A stretch of 64,000 nt of DNA, from NCBI GenBank assembly GCA_014529385.2, contig CM043962.1, positions 123,913,470-123,977,469 on the forward strand, written 5' to 3'. The stretch's first letter is position 1. Each line of letters begins with the position of its first letter. The notes under the pieces are model-generated. The model saw only the letters and a program-made list of their open reading frames with translations. It was not told the origin of the DNA and did no database searches. Source of the DNA: Adiantum capillus-veneris. Taxonomy: Eukaryota; Streptophyta; Polypodiopsida; Polypodiales; Pteridaceae. Below are positions 52,496 to 64,000 of this stretch, in pieces. A program made the translations under genes and the position numbers.

Positions 52496-54526
52496 ATGTT
52501 GCTAATGAAGCAGGATATATTCAACATCCCCAAATGAGGACATCTTGACAAAGGTTTTGATCTACTTTAATAAGAATAACCATTAATGATTAAATTGAAA
52601 TCAAAATATTGCTTGAATTTGTTCATGGTGGAGTGATTAAGACTTGAGACTTGAAACATCTCAGAGGCAAGTCAACAATGTTTTTCAAATCTGTATGAAA
52701 CTCTAGTAATCTAAATTAAATAATCTCACTCAATATGACACCATTTAACAAAAAAACATATTTACATTACACCAAAATGAGTATAAATACACAAGCATTT
52801 ATTAGGGAATCCAACCTCATGAAAAGAATTACAAAGGGAGACAATGTTGTTAGGCTTCTCTTATAGGTATTTGTCTTCCTCATCTAGAGATTCATATACA
52901 CTTTGAGTATTTGTTTGTCTATGACACTAGGGAAGATGGTAGTACTTTATAAAAGGGTTTTCCTAAGAGCTCCTAGAGAGTTCCTAATGGTTCAAGATTC
53001 TACACAAATCCTACTATTCTTATAAGAATCTTTTAACATGGTAGTGAAAGGTTCCTCCTGGACCAAGAATACAGTGTTTTCAATCTCTGCACATGTTTAA
53101 TTGCCCCTGTCCTCTCAAAACAAGTTAACTATGTAAGTAAACACTAGATTTTTTGCACACAAAGTTATAAACTACAAAATGATGTCATCTTAATAATCTA
53201 GTGACAACTATACAAAGAAGAAATTAAAAGAAACATCTTTGATAAATCTCCATAGATAACAAAACTTACTTGCATTGTGAGACTCAATCACATGTTGCTG
53301 ACCCTAGATGGCGCACCAAAGCTATCAACAAAATAGCACACCCCCAATGTTATGAGGTGTAAAGCCCTAGACATTGAAGTACATAAAGAGATTGGTTGTC
53401 TCCAACATAATAAACTTAAAGAGGGAGATGATGTTAATCTCTGAATGTAAGCTACAAAGGTACTTTTTTTACCATTCTCTCTTTATGTTGGAGGTGAACC
53501 CTTGAAATGCCCACTCACCATTCACACCTCTTGTTGTTGTGGTATGCAAGTCATGTGAGCTCATACTTTTGCAACCATTGGGAGTAGAGGTTTCCATTGT
53601 AGTCTGAGTGAATGAAAGTAGGAGGACAATCTTGTTTCATGTTGTAATGGAGGTGAGAGAAGAGAGAGGAGCTTGGTGTGAAAATATGTGGTGGGTAAGG
53701 GGAAGATATGGAGAAGGAGCTTGCTTGGTGCTACAATGGAGGTGGGAGAAAGCTAGCAGAGCGATAATGTTGGACTATAGGTGGTGCATGTGGTTGTTGT
53801 AACAATAGAGAGCTTGGAAAATGGTTTGTAGAGAGAGAAAATCACTTTTTAGCTATAGAATATGTTTAGAAAGACTTTGGAGGGTTGCAAAAGATGTTTT
53901 GAATTTTTTTGAAAAAAAATATTTTTTGAGGTTTTTTAGTGCATGTTTTTTACTTTTGGAGGCTAAAAAATCTTTTTTGACCCAAGAAATAAATTTGGGG
54001 TTTTTTTTAGTAAAGTTCTTAATCCGGACCAAAGTGTGGGGGAAAAGAGATCAAAGTGGTCCCATGCGCCTCCCCCCCCCCCCCCCCCCAAAATCCTTAC
54101 CCCTAGCCACCTCCATTACCTTCTTATTAAGCAAAAGGCCATCAAAAGATGTAAGGCTACTTTGTCCCCCTACTTTTTTGAGGGTATATAGAGTGTGTCC
54201 ACCACCTCGTCCTATTGAATGGCCTCTAATTAACCTTAATCCCAAAGGGCATGTAGAGGGTTCATATTTTTCCTAATGAAGATAGATTTAATACATTAAA
54301 AACTCCTTGTATCTCAAATGAAAACTTCACAATTGTAAAGTCTGCACGTCCACTCTATGACCAAAATATATATACCTTGTTAAATCTAGGTTCATCCCAA
54401 ATATACCTTTAAAGGAAAGTGCAAGGTATAGTCTCATGATAGTCATCCAAAAGCCAATATAACTATGAGCCCCATCATGCATAATATTAACTAAATACTA
54501 CAACATCCCCATCAATACCGTCAATG
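52496..54526. other. Anonymous intergenic/repeat DNA
   Basis: I see no supportable gene. It is AT-rich with a poly-C run of about 17 at 54073-54089. A minus-strand TTTGGTGCGCCATCTAGGGTC near 53305-53325 resembles the primer sites of the gag-only and Tat-like elements and may mark an old LTR edge. Confidence 0.4.
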
Positions 54527-54862
54527 CCCAGGTGGGTGTAGAACTAGGTACTAATATATGCTCCCACACCCATACACCACACACATAAGCATGAGTATAC
54601 ATCTCTCTCTACAAAGGACCTTAGCATACATCTCTCTTTCCCACATAAGGACGACTTTCGCAAATGCACTAAATCAAAATACACTTAATTTATGGACCGT
54701 TGCATAAGCAACGCACAAGACATCGTATATACATAAGAAAATAACAACACATGAAGTTCTATAAAACACAAAGAAAATATAAACCTCATGAAACCCACGT
54801 TCTAATGTACAAACAACACATAGTATTTAGACTTATGTATGATTACTTACAACTTGTCGAAT

Positions 54863-54897
<35 letters not shown>

Positions 54898-55312
54898 CAA
54901 AAGCAAGACTTGTACCCTTTGCACTACATTTAATTCATCCATGGAATAATATACAAAAGATGTGGGTAAAAAACCATGGAAACTATACAGTGACTGAGTA
55001 GCCAAAATCTCTATCTAGTAGCAAAATTATGCAATCCATTGCTAAATATCAAAACTAATCTCCAAAATCATGTGTATACAATCCAATCATCCTCATCCCC
55101 CTCCCTCGCCCCTCTCTCTCTGCATCCAATCATCTTCCTCCCCCTCCCTTTGCCGCATTTGCCTTTGCCGTTTGTAAAACTTCTTCGCTAGAAGAGTGCC
55201 TTTGTATGCCTGTTTGGTCTCATGGGTCCTATCTGACCACCAAGGACAATAATGGATCTCTCTCTCTCTCTCTCTCAACGGAAGTGTTCAAATGAGTGTA
55301 CTTCACTACAAA
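54527..55312. repeat. Dispersed repeat D, copy 2, interrupted
   Basis: 54527-54893 matches the head and (CT)n of copy 1 at 42950. The tail, (CT)n plus ggaagtgttcaaatgag, reappears at 55258-55312. The 364 bp between are unrelated and lie between two (CT)n tracts. Confidence 0.7.
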
Positions 55313-56348
55313 GAAAACTTAAAAGTCTTGATTGTTAGCACATTTGTAAGATTCTTTCAAATATCTGTCAAGTAGCATCTAACATTATATACCAACAAGT
55401 TCAATTAATTTCTTCATATTGTATTAAGCAGACGATGATGTGAATAATTAACATTAAAAGTATATGATGTGAGTTTCATTTGAAATGTCAAAAGCTAAAT
55501 TTAATGTGATGGTGACGACGTGGATGGTGAAAGGTTCAAAGAGGGTTTACATGTTTTTTTCCACCACTCCCTATGGCTTTCTTTAGGCTAGTGTTCGGAA
55601 AAAGTGTGTCTCGGCTTAAGCTATGAATCGATTAATAAACCAAATCGACCGGTTGAAGAGTGGGGAAAGCAAAAAATCCCGCTTGGAAAATTAAGAAAAT
55701 AGTGTTAAATTACAAAGTATGCCAATTATTTTGCAAAATTACCTTCTTGAATCTATCGTACAGGGGATCTTTTTTAACCATGAAAAGCTTTGGGAATGTA
55801 TTAGATAAGAGACACTGTTACAAAATTCCAGGGGAGATTACAAAACCAGTGAGGTAGCCGAGGGGTAATACTGCTAGTACAGCGGATTTTTTATGTTTGT
55901 AAAATTGATTTTCTTTTAACACTGCTCGAGGCCAAAATTATTCACGTGAAAAGGTACGTCCTATCAATGAATGTAAGAAACATTAAAATTTCAAATGTCT
56001 GACTGAATTTGTTCTCCATCTATGGTTTCTTTTATGAGACCAAAAGGCCCTTTTTAAAAAAAAGGTACACTCTAAAGTCATGTTTCAACGTGCCAAAAAG
56101 AGCTCTAAAGAAAAGTATCACGATAAAATTAAATTGAAGGTAGCACAAGCTTGAACCACAAATGAGCCACAATTGAAGGTCTCAAGGTAAGGACACATTC
56201 CGCTTCTTTCACAATTGTTGACATGAATAATTTAGATAGAAAGGATTCTCGTTGTTACAAATCTAGGCCTCCTAACATACACAAGAAGATTTAGAAATTT
56301 TCTCATGTAGGGAAATGGAGCCTTTTCCAGTGTTTTTCATACAATGAA
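55313..56348. other. Intergenic, no feature seen
   Basis: AT-rich single-copy-looking sequence with only short frames on either strand. Confidence 0.5.
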
Positions 56349-56505
56349 TAACATCCTGAGCTTCTGCTCGAGAGGCTCCGCATACCTAGCTAGGAACGAT
56401 TGGGGGCAAGGGACCTCCGCCCCCCCCACCGGACCGGCGGTCCCTGCCCCCAATCGTACCTAGCTAGGTATGCGGTGCCTCTCTCGAAGAAGCTCATGAT
56501 GTTGA
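56349..56505. repeat. 157-nt near-perfect inverted repeat (hairpin)
   Basis: Arms of about 66 nt (56349-56414 and about 56440-56505) pair with only a few mismatches around a GC-rich loop of roughly 25 nt. The arm contains cgcatacctagctagg, itself partly palindromic, and cgattgggggca. The structure begins aacatc and ends gatgtt. It could be a small foldback element or the stem of a hairpin RNA. It lies about 780 bp beyond the stop codon of the isopropylmalate synthase-like gene. Confidence 0.85.
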
Positions 56506-57288
56506 GGTAAGTCACAATGTGAGAATTTGTCCAAAACTTCTTGTGATATACGTTGAATGCACACATAGAGCGGTCCTTTCATTCTTGTTTTTTCTTAATG
56601 GCATGTATGAAGAGAAACCCCCATAAGCAAGAAACAAAGAGGTAGAAGAAGGTCCAAAAATGGACTGCACTTTCACCGAAACGTCCAACACTCTTTGGTC
56701 TAGAGCGTTAGAACTAAATCAAACATGAAAGCCAAAGAGGTAGAAGAAGCTAAGACCACATCCTTTACTTACTTAGCATATTATAAATTTACAAGCTGCA
56801 ATTGTTATGTAGTCTAGCCAAATAATGTGAAAATTCTTGAGCAAACATAGGTAGAAGGGTGTTGATGTTCAGCCCTTGAGTCCACACGAGGCTATTTGAA
56901 GACCTAGTCAATAGTGTTCCTTTCACAGAGCTGGGAATATTGGTGCTCAAGAACTTTGAGATCACTTGATATTGTTGACAATGTTTTGGGTAGCCGCGTG
57001 ACTCCCTATAGGTGAGTTCATGGATGGCTGCAATGCAGACTACCGATGCCAAAAAGTATGATAATGAAGACTGTTGATATATAATATGACTAGATAAGCT
57101 TATCCCCCCTAAAAACCTTCATACATAGTCAATTTACCTCTTGAAGGTCTCCATGAGTAGGTTTTCCAAGTCTACAAGATGCAAGTATTCTACCAATTGA
57201 TCAAAAGGTTCAAGATGGGAGTTATAGTGGTGGCTATTAGCACTCTCATACTTAGCCTACCCTGTGTGAGCAAGTTGAAGGCACAACA
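56506..57288. other. Region downstream of the isopropylmalate synthase-like gene
   Basis: I searched the minus strand by eye for the missing C-terminal regulatory domain and saw nothing like its usual blocks. The 87-codon frame at 56789-57052 is not similar to it. The 3' untranslated region probably lies here. Confidence 0.5.
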
Positions 57289-59885
57289 TCACTTGGCAAG
57301 TGAGCACATATGATCGGCCACCAAACTTTCCAGTTCAGAGTTGGATATTGCCTGCAAACAATCGAAACATAGATACAACAGGTAGCATGATTTAGGGTCA
57401 CATACACGGATTGTGATTCAGGAAAGCTTGGGATGCTTACTTTTTTATTGTCCGCCATCGTTTTAAACTGCTTGAAAATCTTGTCAAGGGTCTCCCCTTC
57501 AACATCATAGCCAAGCTGAACCGGAAAAAAAGGGGGGGCTTTTAATATGCACATGACTGACTGGTGTTGCATGCATTTGCTTTGCTAGAGTGATGCTCAT
57601 GATATCCTTCCAACTTCATCAATGTTGGTAGGGATCTAGATGAGTATGCGACGAGGTTAGCAAAAAGCAAGCTTTGTATCGATGCTGTGGAGCTGCATAC
57701 CTGCTTGAGGGTAGTTTTGAGTGCGTGCCTTCCACTGAAAGTCAATGCCAGTCTCTCATGTATTAGCATTCCTTGAACTAAACATACATTCATTACTGTG
57801 TCTTTTGATAGCAACGGCACTAAGCTCTACCATTAGTGTATCTTTCCTTAATTATACGACGAAAATTGTTCACTATATTTTACCTGTTTGTCACTATAAA
57901 CACTTCAAAAGCTGAGGAATTAACCCTTGGCAATCTTTGTTATAGTTACAAAATTAGATACACTTGCTGTCTTAACCACTCTTCCATTTCCACCCATGCA
58001 GGGTCTTCAATGAAAGATACCATCTTAATAAGAATTACGATTAGTTTGGCATTTTAGGCTAGTTTAGGATTTAGGTTTTACGTTTTAGTTAAGTATCTTG
58101 AATTAGTTTAGGAGGTGGAGCACCTATGCTTGCCCAGGACAATGCCCAAATTCGCACGATGGAGTCCAATAGCTTCAGGTGAAAGGAACTCATAAGTCTT
58201 CTTGAATTTGAGCATCCCATCCTGACAAAGCACAAGACTAAAATTTCAAAGTAACCCGACAAACTCTGCTGATTTCTGACGCACAAAAGTAATAACTTCT
58301 GAAGAAATTGCTTCCCCATGGAGTTTGAATCAAAAAGACACACAATATAAACCTACATTTTCCCTATTGAACATATAGACCTCAAACCTGGTGTATGCCA
58401 CTCTCATGGGCGAAAGCATGTGCGCCTACAATCGCTTTATGGCGTTGGACAGGCATGCCACTATAATCAGCCACCTGCTTATGTGATAAAATGATATCCG
58501 AAAGGCGTATGCCGGAAAAACCTCTCCAAAAAGATACACATTAAGAAAAACTTATGGCACATTGATTACCATCTTGCTGGTGGCTGCAATGTGCCTAGTC
58601 TCTATGCCAGTGTGAAGTCCACCCATTTCATCTTCACCACGTGCCGCAATGGCCATTACAACCTGCCAGAGCAGCATGCTGGGGGTAAATCCCTCTCAAA
58701 AACCCTTTCTGCATCATCATCCAATGTGCACATGCAAGTCAATTTATGCGAGTCTGATTTTATGCTCAGAGAGTATAGGCGCCGATTCAAGGTCCTCAAA
58801 CTTCTCATGTAGCAACATTACCTCTTCCAATGCAGCATTCCCAGCCCGCTCTCCGATACCATTTATTGAAAGGTCCAACTGCCTAGCGCCCGCTGCGATG
58901 GACTGCATACAGAATAGTAAGAACAGACAACTTATATTCATACTAGTGCAAGCCTTGAAGCACAACATTATAAAAGTGATATGATGAGCTTACTGCCAAG
59001 CTGTTGGCAGTGGCAAGGCCAAGATCATTATGGCAATGGGCTGAAAGAATGACATCCTTGGCGCCTGGCGTGTTGGCTACAATGTCCGATATCATGCGAC
59101 TGAACTCGTGTGGAAGCAATGAACCTACAGTGTCGCCGACACCAATGGTGGTTGCGCCAGCTTTGATGACCTCCTCAAAGATGGAGTACAACATTCTCGG
59201 ATCTGATCTGTGAGTCAGTCGAGAAGTCGTGAACAACATTATTCATCACAAAGTATGTATAAGTTCTCAGTAGTGGCTTTCTTGTAAAATACCTTCCGGC
59301 ATCCTCTGCACCAAAATAAATGTCATTACAACCCAGGCTTTTGATGTAGCTCACCATCTCCACCGCAACATGAATTGCATCCTCACGAGACATGTGCAGC
59401 TTGTGCTCCAAATGGATGTCGCTTGTTGCTATGAAAGTAAGTATGCAGGGCTTAGCCGCATGCTTGACACCCTCCCACGCAGCATCCACATCCCCCCTTT
59501 TGCATCGCGAAAATGCGCAAATCACCGGGACATGGACTGATGTACCTGCATGAGTACCGGATGGGCGAGGGTTTCCAACCTCGTTGGCGATGAGTTTGGC
59601 AGCTTGCAAGTCGTTGGGAGATGCAAAGGGGTAGCCGACCTCGATGATGTCGACGCCAAGCAAGGCCAGCTGCTTGGCGATGGCGAGCTTTTCATCGACG
59701 GTGAAGCTGACTCCAGGGGACTGCTCGCCGTCGCGAAGAGTGGTGTCGAGGATACGGACATACTGAGAGTGGGTGATTCGATTGGGGGTGTGCAAGCAGC
59801 AGGTGACCGCAGAGGGCTTTCTGCGTCTGCCATTGTTGCAGACGAAGAGAGAAGACGAGCTTGGCATACAAATGCAGGACGCCAT
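57289..59885 (-). CDS. IPMS: 2-isopropylmalate synthase-family protein lacking the regulatory domain (nine exons)
   Basis: Exons: 59885-59293, 59207-58994, 58902-58822, 58662-58570, 58474-58388, 58221-58124, 57734-57701, 57515-57441, 57351-57289. All introns are GT-AG and the frame stays open across every junction, giving 445 residues. Family reaction: 2-oxoisovalerate plus acetyl-CoA to 2-isopropylmalate, the first leucine step, in plastids. Residues 1-40 look like a transit peptide. The catalytic barrel follows: TTLRDGEQ at 48-55, DTVG at 223-226, metal ligands D52, H255, H257 and N291, GARQ at 274-277, and HESGIHQDG at 350-358 in the subdomain. The protein ends shortly after the second subdomain. 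Plant synthases are near 630 residues, so the C-terminal leucine-binding domain is missing. An in-frame ATG at 59936 is an alternative start. Methylthioalkylmalate or homocitrate synthase-like chemistry is possible. Confidence 0.88.
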
Positions 59886-60071
59886 GCCCAGCTTGGGAAG
59901 AGCTCCTCGTCGGTCCCTGACTCCCTGCTTTACCAAAGTTTAGCTCGTGTCTTTCAAAATTCCCCATCAACTCAAAGCTGTACTGAAGCTCGTACGACTC
60001 CCCCTTTCTTCCTTTTTTTAAAATCTTTTTCTAAGTCCGGTCTGTCCTGTCATTTTGGAACATGAGTGGTT

Positions 60072-60581
60072 TAAAATGAAGGGAAAATTACCAAAATACC
60101 CCTCTAATTTGTGGAAATTCCCAATATACCCCTCAAATTTCAAAAATTCCCAAAATACCCTTGTATCTATTTTCGCTGGATTCTTCAAGATTTTCTAATC
60201 TTGATTCTTGTTTGACAATTGAGATCGGTTTTTGAGTGCTTACATGTAATTTGCCGCCAATTACCTCGCAAAAAAAAGTGAAATATGTCTAAAAATAATG
60301 AAGCAATTCATCTCCAAAGCCTACAAACCGACTCAAATTTTAGTTTTAGCGTCCTGTATGGTAGACAATCACTCTTCTTATGAAAAGCTACAATTTTTTT
60401 TGTTTTTGGAGAAATTTACTCTCGCAACCAGGGGTAATTTGGGAATTTTGGAAAATTTGAAGGGCATTTTGGGAATTTATGACAAATTATGGGGGTACTT
60501 TGGGAATTTTTGAAATTTGAGGGGTATTTTGGGAATTTCCACAAATTAGAGGGGCATTTTGGTAATTTTCCCTAAAATGAA
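60072..60581. mobile_element. Mutator-type MITE with 9-bp target duplication
   Basis: The element is 60081-60572 (492 bp). Terminal inverted repeats of about 90 bp start GGGAAAATTACCAAAAT and end with the complement. Perfect 9-bp direct repeats taaaatgaa (60072-60080, 60573-60581) flank it, the size typical of Mutator-superfamily insertions. There is no coding. It lies about 200 bp upstream of the likely start codon of the isopropylmalate synthase-like gene, so probably in its promoter or 5' leader. Confidence 0.88.
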
Positions 60582-61672
<1,091 letters not shown>

Positions 61673-61673
61673 G

Positions 61674-61835
61674 CTACCATTGTTGTAGACGAAGAGGGAA
61701 GACGAGCTTGGCATACGAATGCAGATCGCCATGCCCAACTTCAAAAGAGCTCTTCCTCAACCCTTTCACTACAAGGTTACCAACAACGACGTTTAGCTGG
61801 CATGCATGTCTTTCAAAATGTCCCCGTTCAATGCC
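61674..61835 (-). pseudogene. Duplicated 5' end of the isopropylmalate synthase-like gene
   Basis: This stretch is closely similar to about 59825-59985, the transit-peptide start and upstream leader of the gene, in the same orientation. On the minus strand it encodes [19 protein letters not shown], against [19 protein letters not shown] in the gene. The match breaks off at the microsatellite on the coding side, so the catalytic exons are absent. It is a partial tandem duplication or gene-fragment relic about 1.8 kb upstream of the parent. Confidence 0.85.
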
Positions 61836-62464
61836 TTCTAAAAATTGTATTAAATATCACACAAGATGGAGTACTTACTACTCGTCCTTCCTTTCTTTTT
61901 CTTTTTGGATTTTGCAAAAGTCCATACAAGTAAAGGGTTGTATTTTGGGTACAATGGTGGACCATTGCATAAAGTTTGTTCATTAGTACCACATGGCAAT
62001 AAACTTTTTGGCTTTCAGAAGACCATAGGAGAGTGGGTGGAGAATTGGTACACTTTCTAAACCGTTGATTAAGAATCACGTATTGGCAACACATGTCAGG
62101 TGAGCTTGTTTCATAATGTACATGGGTCTTTCCATCATTGTAACTTGTTCCCTCCTTTTAATACTCAATTGACTTTTTTGTTTTATAAATGTTATTTTTT
62201 TTAATAATGTAAATGGATCTTTCCATCATTGTAATGTTGTCCCTTTATTTAATGCTCACTTGATTTTTTTTCTTTTTTGGTCAAGAAGGCCATAGGGAAG
62301 TGGTAGAGAAAGCCATAGGGAAGTGGTAGAGAAAAACGTGCAATCCTTTCACCATCAAATGGTCACCCTCACATTAACTTTTCTAAGTGACATTTCAAGT
62401 CATTTCATGCCTTACTATATTCATTTGAATATTTTCATTATGAAAATGAGCATGTGTGTACAAG

Positions 62465-62500
<36 letters not shown>

Positions 62501-63105
62501 AAGTGTTCAAGAAATATCATTTTTTCATCTCTCTCTCTCTCCCCATTAAAGTATTCAAGAAATATCATTTTTTCAGACATATGAAACTCCTTTTCTTGAA
62601 TTTGCTAAGAGGAATTTTTAAAAAATTAGATTTATTTTTCAAGTTTTTATATTATTTTTCTCTATTTTGGAACAAAATTTCTCATTTTCTCCTTACTCTC
62701 ACTCAATTGACATTTTTGAAATTGAAAACGACACAATATTAAGCTGAGACACATTTTTCATGAACACAAGGTCCATTAGCATGTCAAATGTGTTCTGATA
62801 ATTATTTATTAGAGGAAAAAATGATGCCTTCTTGAGGCCACTGTGAAGTCTTCACCATGTTAAATCTTTGTTTAATTTATAAGTTTTATAAAGGTTATAT
62901 ATTTTTTTTATAATGTAAGTCTCTTTTTATCATTGAAATTTGGTCTTTTTTTTTAATCTTTGTTTAATTTATAAACGGGTCTCTTCATGAAGGATCTAAT
63001 GACTTTCTTGTCAACTTTTTGATTTAAAACATAAATTTTGTCTTTTTAAAAGAAACCCGTAGGCAGCCAAAACGACTTTTTCACAAACCATTAATTAATT
63101 AGTTT
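61836..63105. other. AT-rich intergenic DNA with short tandem duplications
   Basis: No gene seen. Imperfect direct duplications: about 62115-62180 repeated at about 62205-62270 (gtaatggatctttccatcattg-like text); a 23-bp duplication around aggccatagggaagtggtag at 62286-62333; and paired (CT)n plus attaaagt.ttcaagaaatatc at 62471-62515 and 62529-62572. Confidence 0.55.
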
Positions 63106-63206
63106 GGAGGAAGAAGAAAGGAAAAGGGAAGGGTGGGGGGAAAAAAGCGAAAGGGGAAAGGGGGGGTAGGGGTAGGGGAGGGAGGGGGGGGGAGGGGGGG
63201 GGGATG
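63106..63206 (+). other. G-rich polypurine tract, possible G-quadruplex
   Basis: About 100 bp that is almost entirely purine on the plus strand with many runs of four or more G, most dense at 63160-63206. It satisfies simple four-G-run rules for quadruplex formation. Function is unknown. Confidence 0.7.
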
Positions 63207-64000
63207 GGATATTTGTTTTTTTTAGTGCTTAAGGGAGTCCCAAGGGCAGCCAAGGAGAATAGCCTGGTGGTTTAGGTTGAGTTTTATAGTATGTACGTGA
63301 TGAGTTCATGATGGAGACTTACCTTTCATTTCACATCCCGACATGTCTACTTTTCTTGCATTCTAATGTTTTAGAATGTTAAAGTGAAGTTTTACCTTGC
63401 ACCTTTACCTTACATAATTTTAGTAAATTCTACACACACATATATATGTTTTTTTTTTTGCATTCTATTGTTTTAGAATGTTAAAGTGAAACTTCACCTT
63501 GCATAATTCTAATAGATTCTATACGCGCACACACACACACACATATTAATTAGTTCTTTTTATTTCACCTTTCATTTCACAACTTCACATGGCTTTACAT
63601 TTCTTGCACTCTATAGCTTGATTCCAATCAGTGTTAACGTTCAAAAAAGTCTCTTGTATTAAGCGGCTACTACTGGTCAAGTTTTTTCCTCACAAAGAAA
63701 AAAACCGAAAATACTAGCAAAATTTTTTAGATTTGCAGAATTTTTGGACGACTTTCTCACATATTTCATCGGTTTTTCTTCCATTTACCATGGTTTGCAG
63801 CTAGCTAATCTCGATTTTCAATCGACCGAGGCAATTGTTTCTCAAACACTGATACCAGTTTAATTCAACTTAACAATTTTATCACTTTCTTATTGTTTTT
63901 GAAAGCCGTCGTGACCCTTTCACTTATTTCCTTGTAAATTTTCTTTTCATTTACAAATAATTTCTAACTAGAAAATTATAAATTGTCCTTAAAATTAAAG
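63207..64000. other. AT-rich intergenic DNA
   Basis: No gene seen. A unit of about 110-120 bp containing cattctaatgttttagaatgttaaagtga is duplicated imperfectly at about 63358-63450 and 63459-63540, each followed by a short (CA)n. Confidence 0.5.

Noticed and set aside
53608-53802. 64-aa plus-strand frame
   Set aside because: Short, no similarity, no splice or promoter context.
54527-54900. Repeat D copies as the two LTRs of one large element spanning 42.95-54.9 kb
   Set aside because: Both copies share sequence on the same left side beyond the repeat start, so this is not a clean LTR boundary, and no flanking duplication was found.
58744-58821. Reading through exon 3 into [10 protein letters not shown] to a stop
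   Set aside because: A GT donor follows Glu-Glu and the next exon at 58662 restores the conserved family sequence. The read-through is intron.
59886-59936. Upstream in-frame ATG adding 17 residues to the isopropylmalate synthase-like protein
   Set aside because: The downstream ATG gives a typical plastid leader starting Met-Ala-Ser and lies in the part preserved in the upstream relic. The longer start stays possible.

Overview
This window is nuclear DNA of a land plant with a large, repeat-rich genome. The evidence is a nine-exon, intron-split leucine-pathway gene with a plastid-type leader, plant-type LTR retrotransposons (chromovirus, Athila/Tat-like and copia), very long dinucleotide microsatellites and a Penelope-like reverse transcriptase. 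Penelope-like elements are uncommon in flowering plants, so a seedless vascular plant such as a fern is my best guess. The sequence alone does not prove it. I see no tRNA, rRNA or CRISPR features. Only one ordinary host gene is well supported.

Layout. (1) 1-17196: a Ty3/gypsy chromovirus whose 5' LTR is cut by the window edge. It is split by a second LTR element at 6531-15353, which has a perfect 5-bp target duplication (gtctc), an Athila/Tat-type primer binding site and only gag and protease coding. (2) 17200-18938: a higher-order tandem repeat, an unrecognised 343-aa reading frame on the minus strand and a long (GA)n. (3) 19.1-42.0 kb: a decayed Penelope-like element on the minus strand, flanked by direct repeats (copies A, B and a diverged C, each ending at a (TG)n tract). 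Inside it sits a copia element (24148-36429, target duplication atagt). That copia element carries a very young gag-only LTR element (24729-32625) and a solo LTR (35564-36288) inside its own 3' LTR. (4) 43496-52495: a degenerate minus-strand Ty3 element with two RNase H domains (Tat-like), lying within or beside copies of an older dispersed repeat (42.95 and 54.53 kb). (5) 52.5-57.2 kb: mostly anonymous DNA with a strong 157-nt hairpin at 56349-56505. (6) 57289-59885, minus strand: a 2-isopropylmalate synthase-family gene. It is followed upstream by a Mutator-type MITE in the promoter (60081-60572, 9-bp target duplication) and a duplicated fragment of the gene's own 5' end (about 61674-61835). 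(7) 61.8-64.0 kb: AT-rich anonymous DNA with short tandem duplications and a G-rich tract.

Most coding capacity belongs to mobile elements. Apart from the gag-only element and the 343-aa frame, these carry stops or frameshifts. The most biologically interesting item is the isopropylmalate synthase-like gene. As I splice it, the protein stops at 445 residues and lacks the C-terminal regulatory domain that gives leucine feedback, an architecture otherwise known from the methylthioalkylmalate synthases of Brassicaceae. The most interesting mobile-element items are the Penelope array with pseudo-LTR-like repeats, and the recent gag-only element that shares primer-site type and 4-bp target duplication with the Tat-like element.
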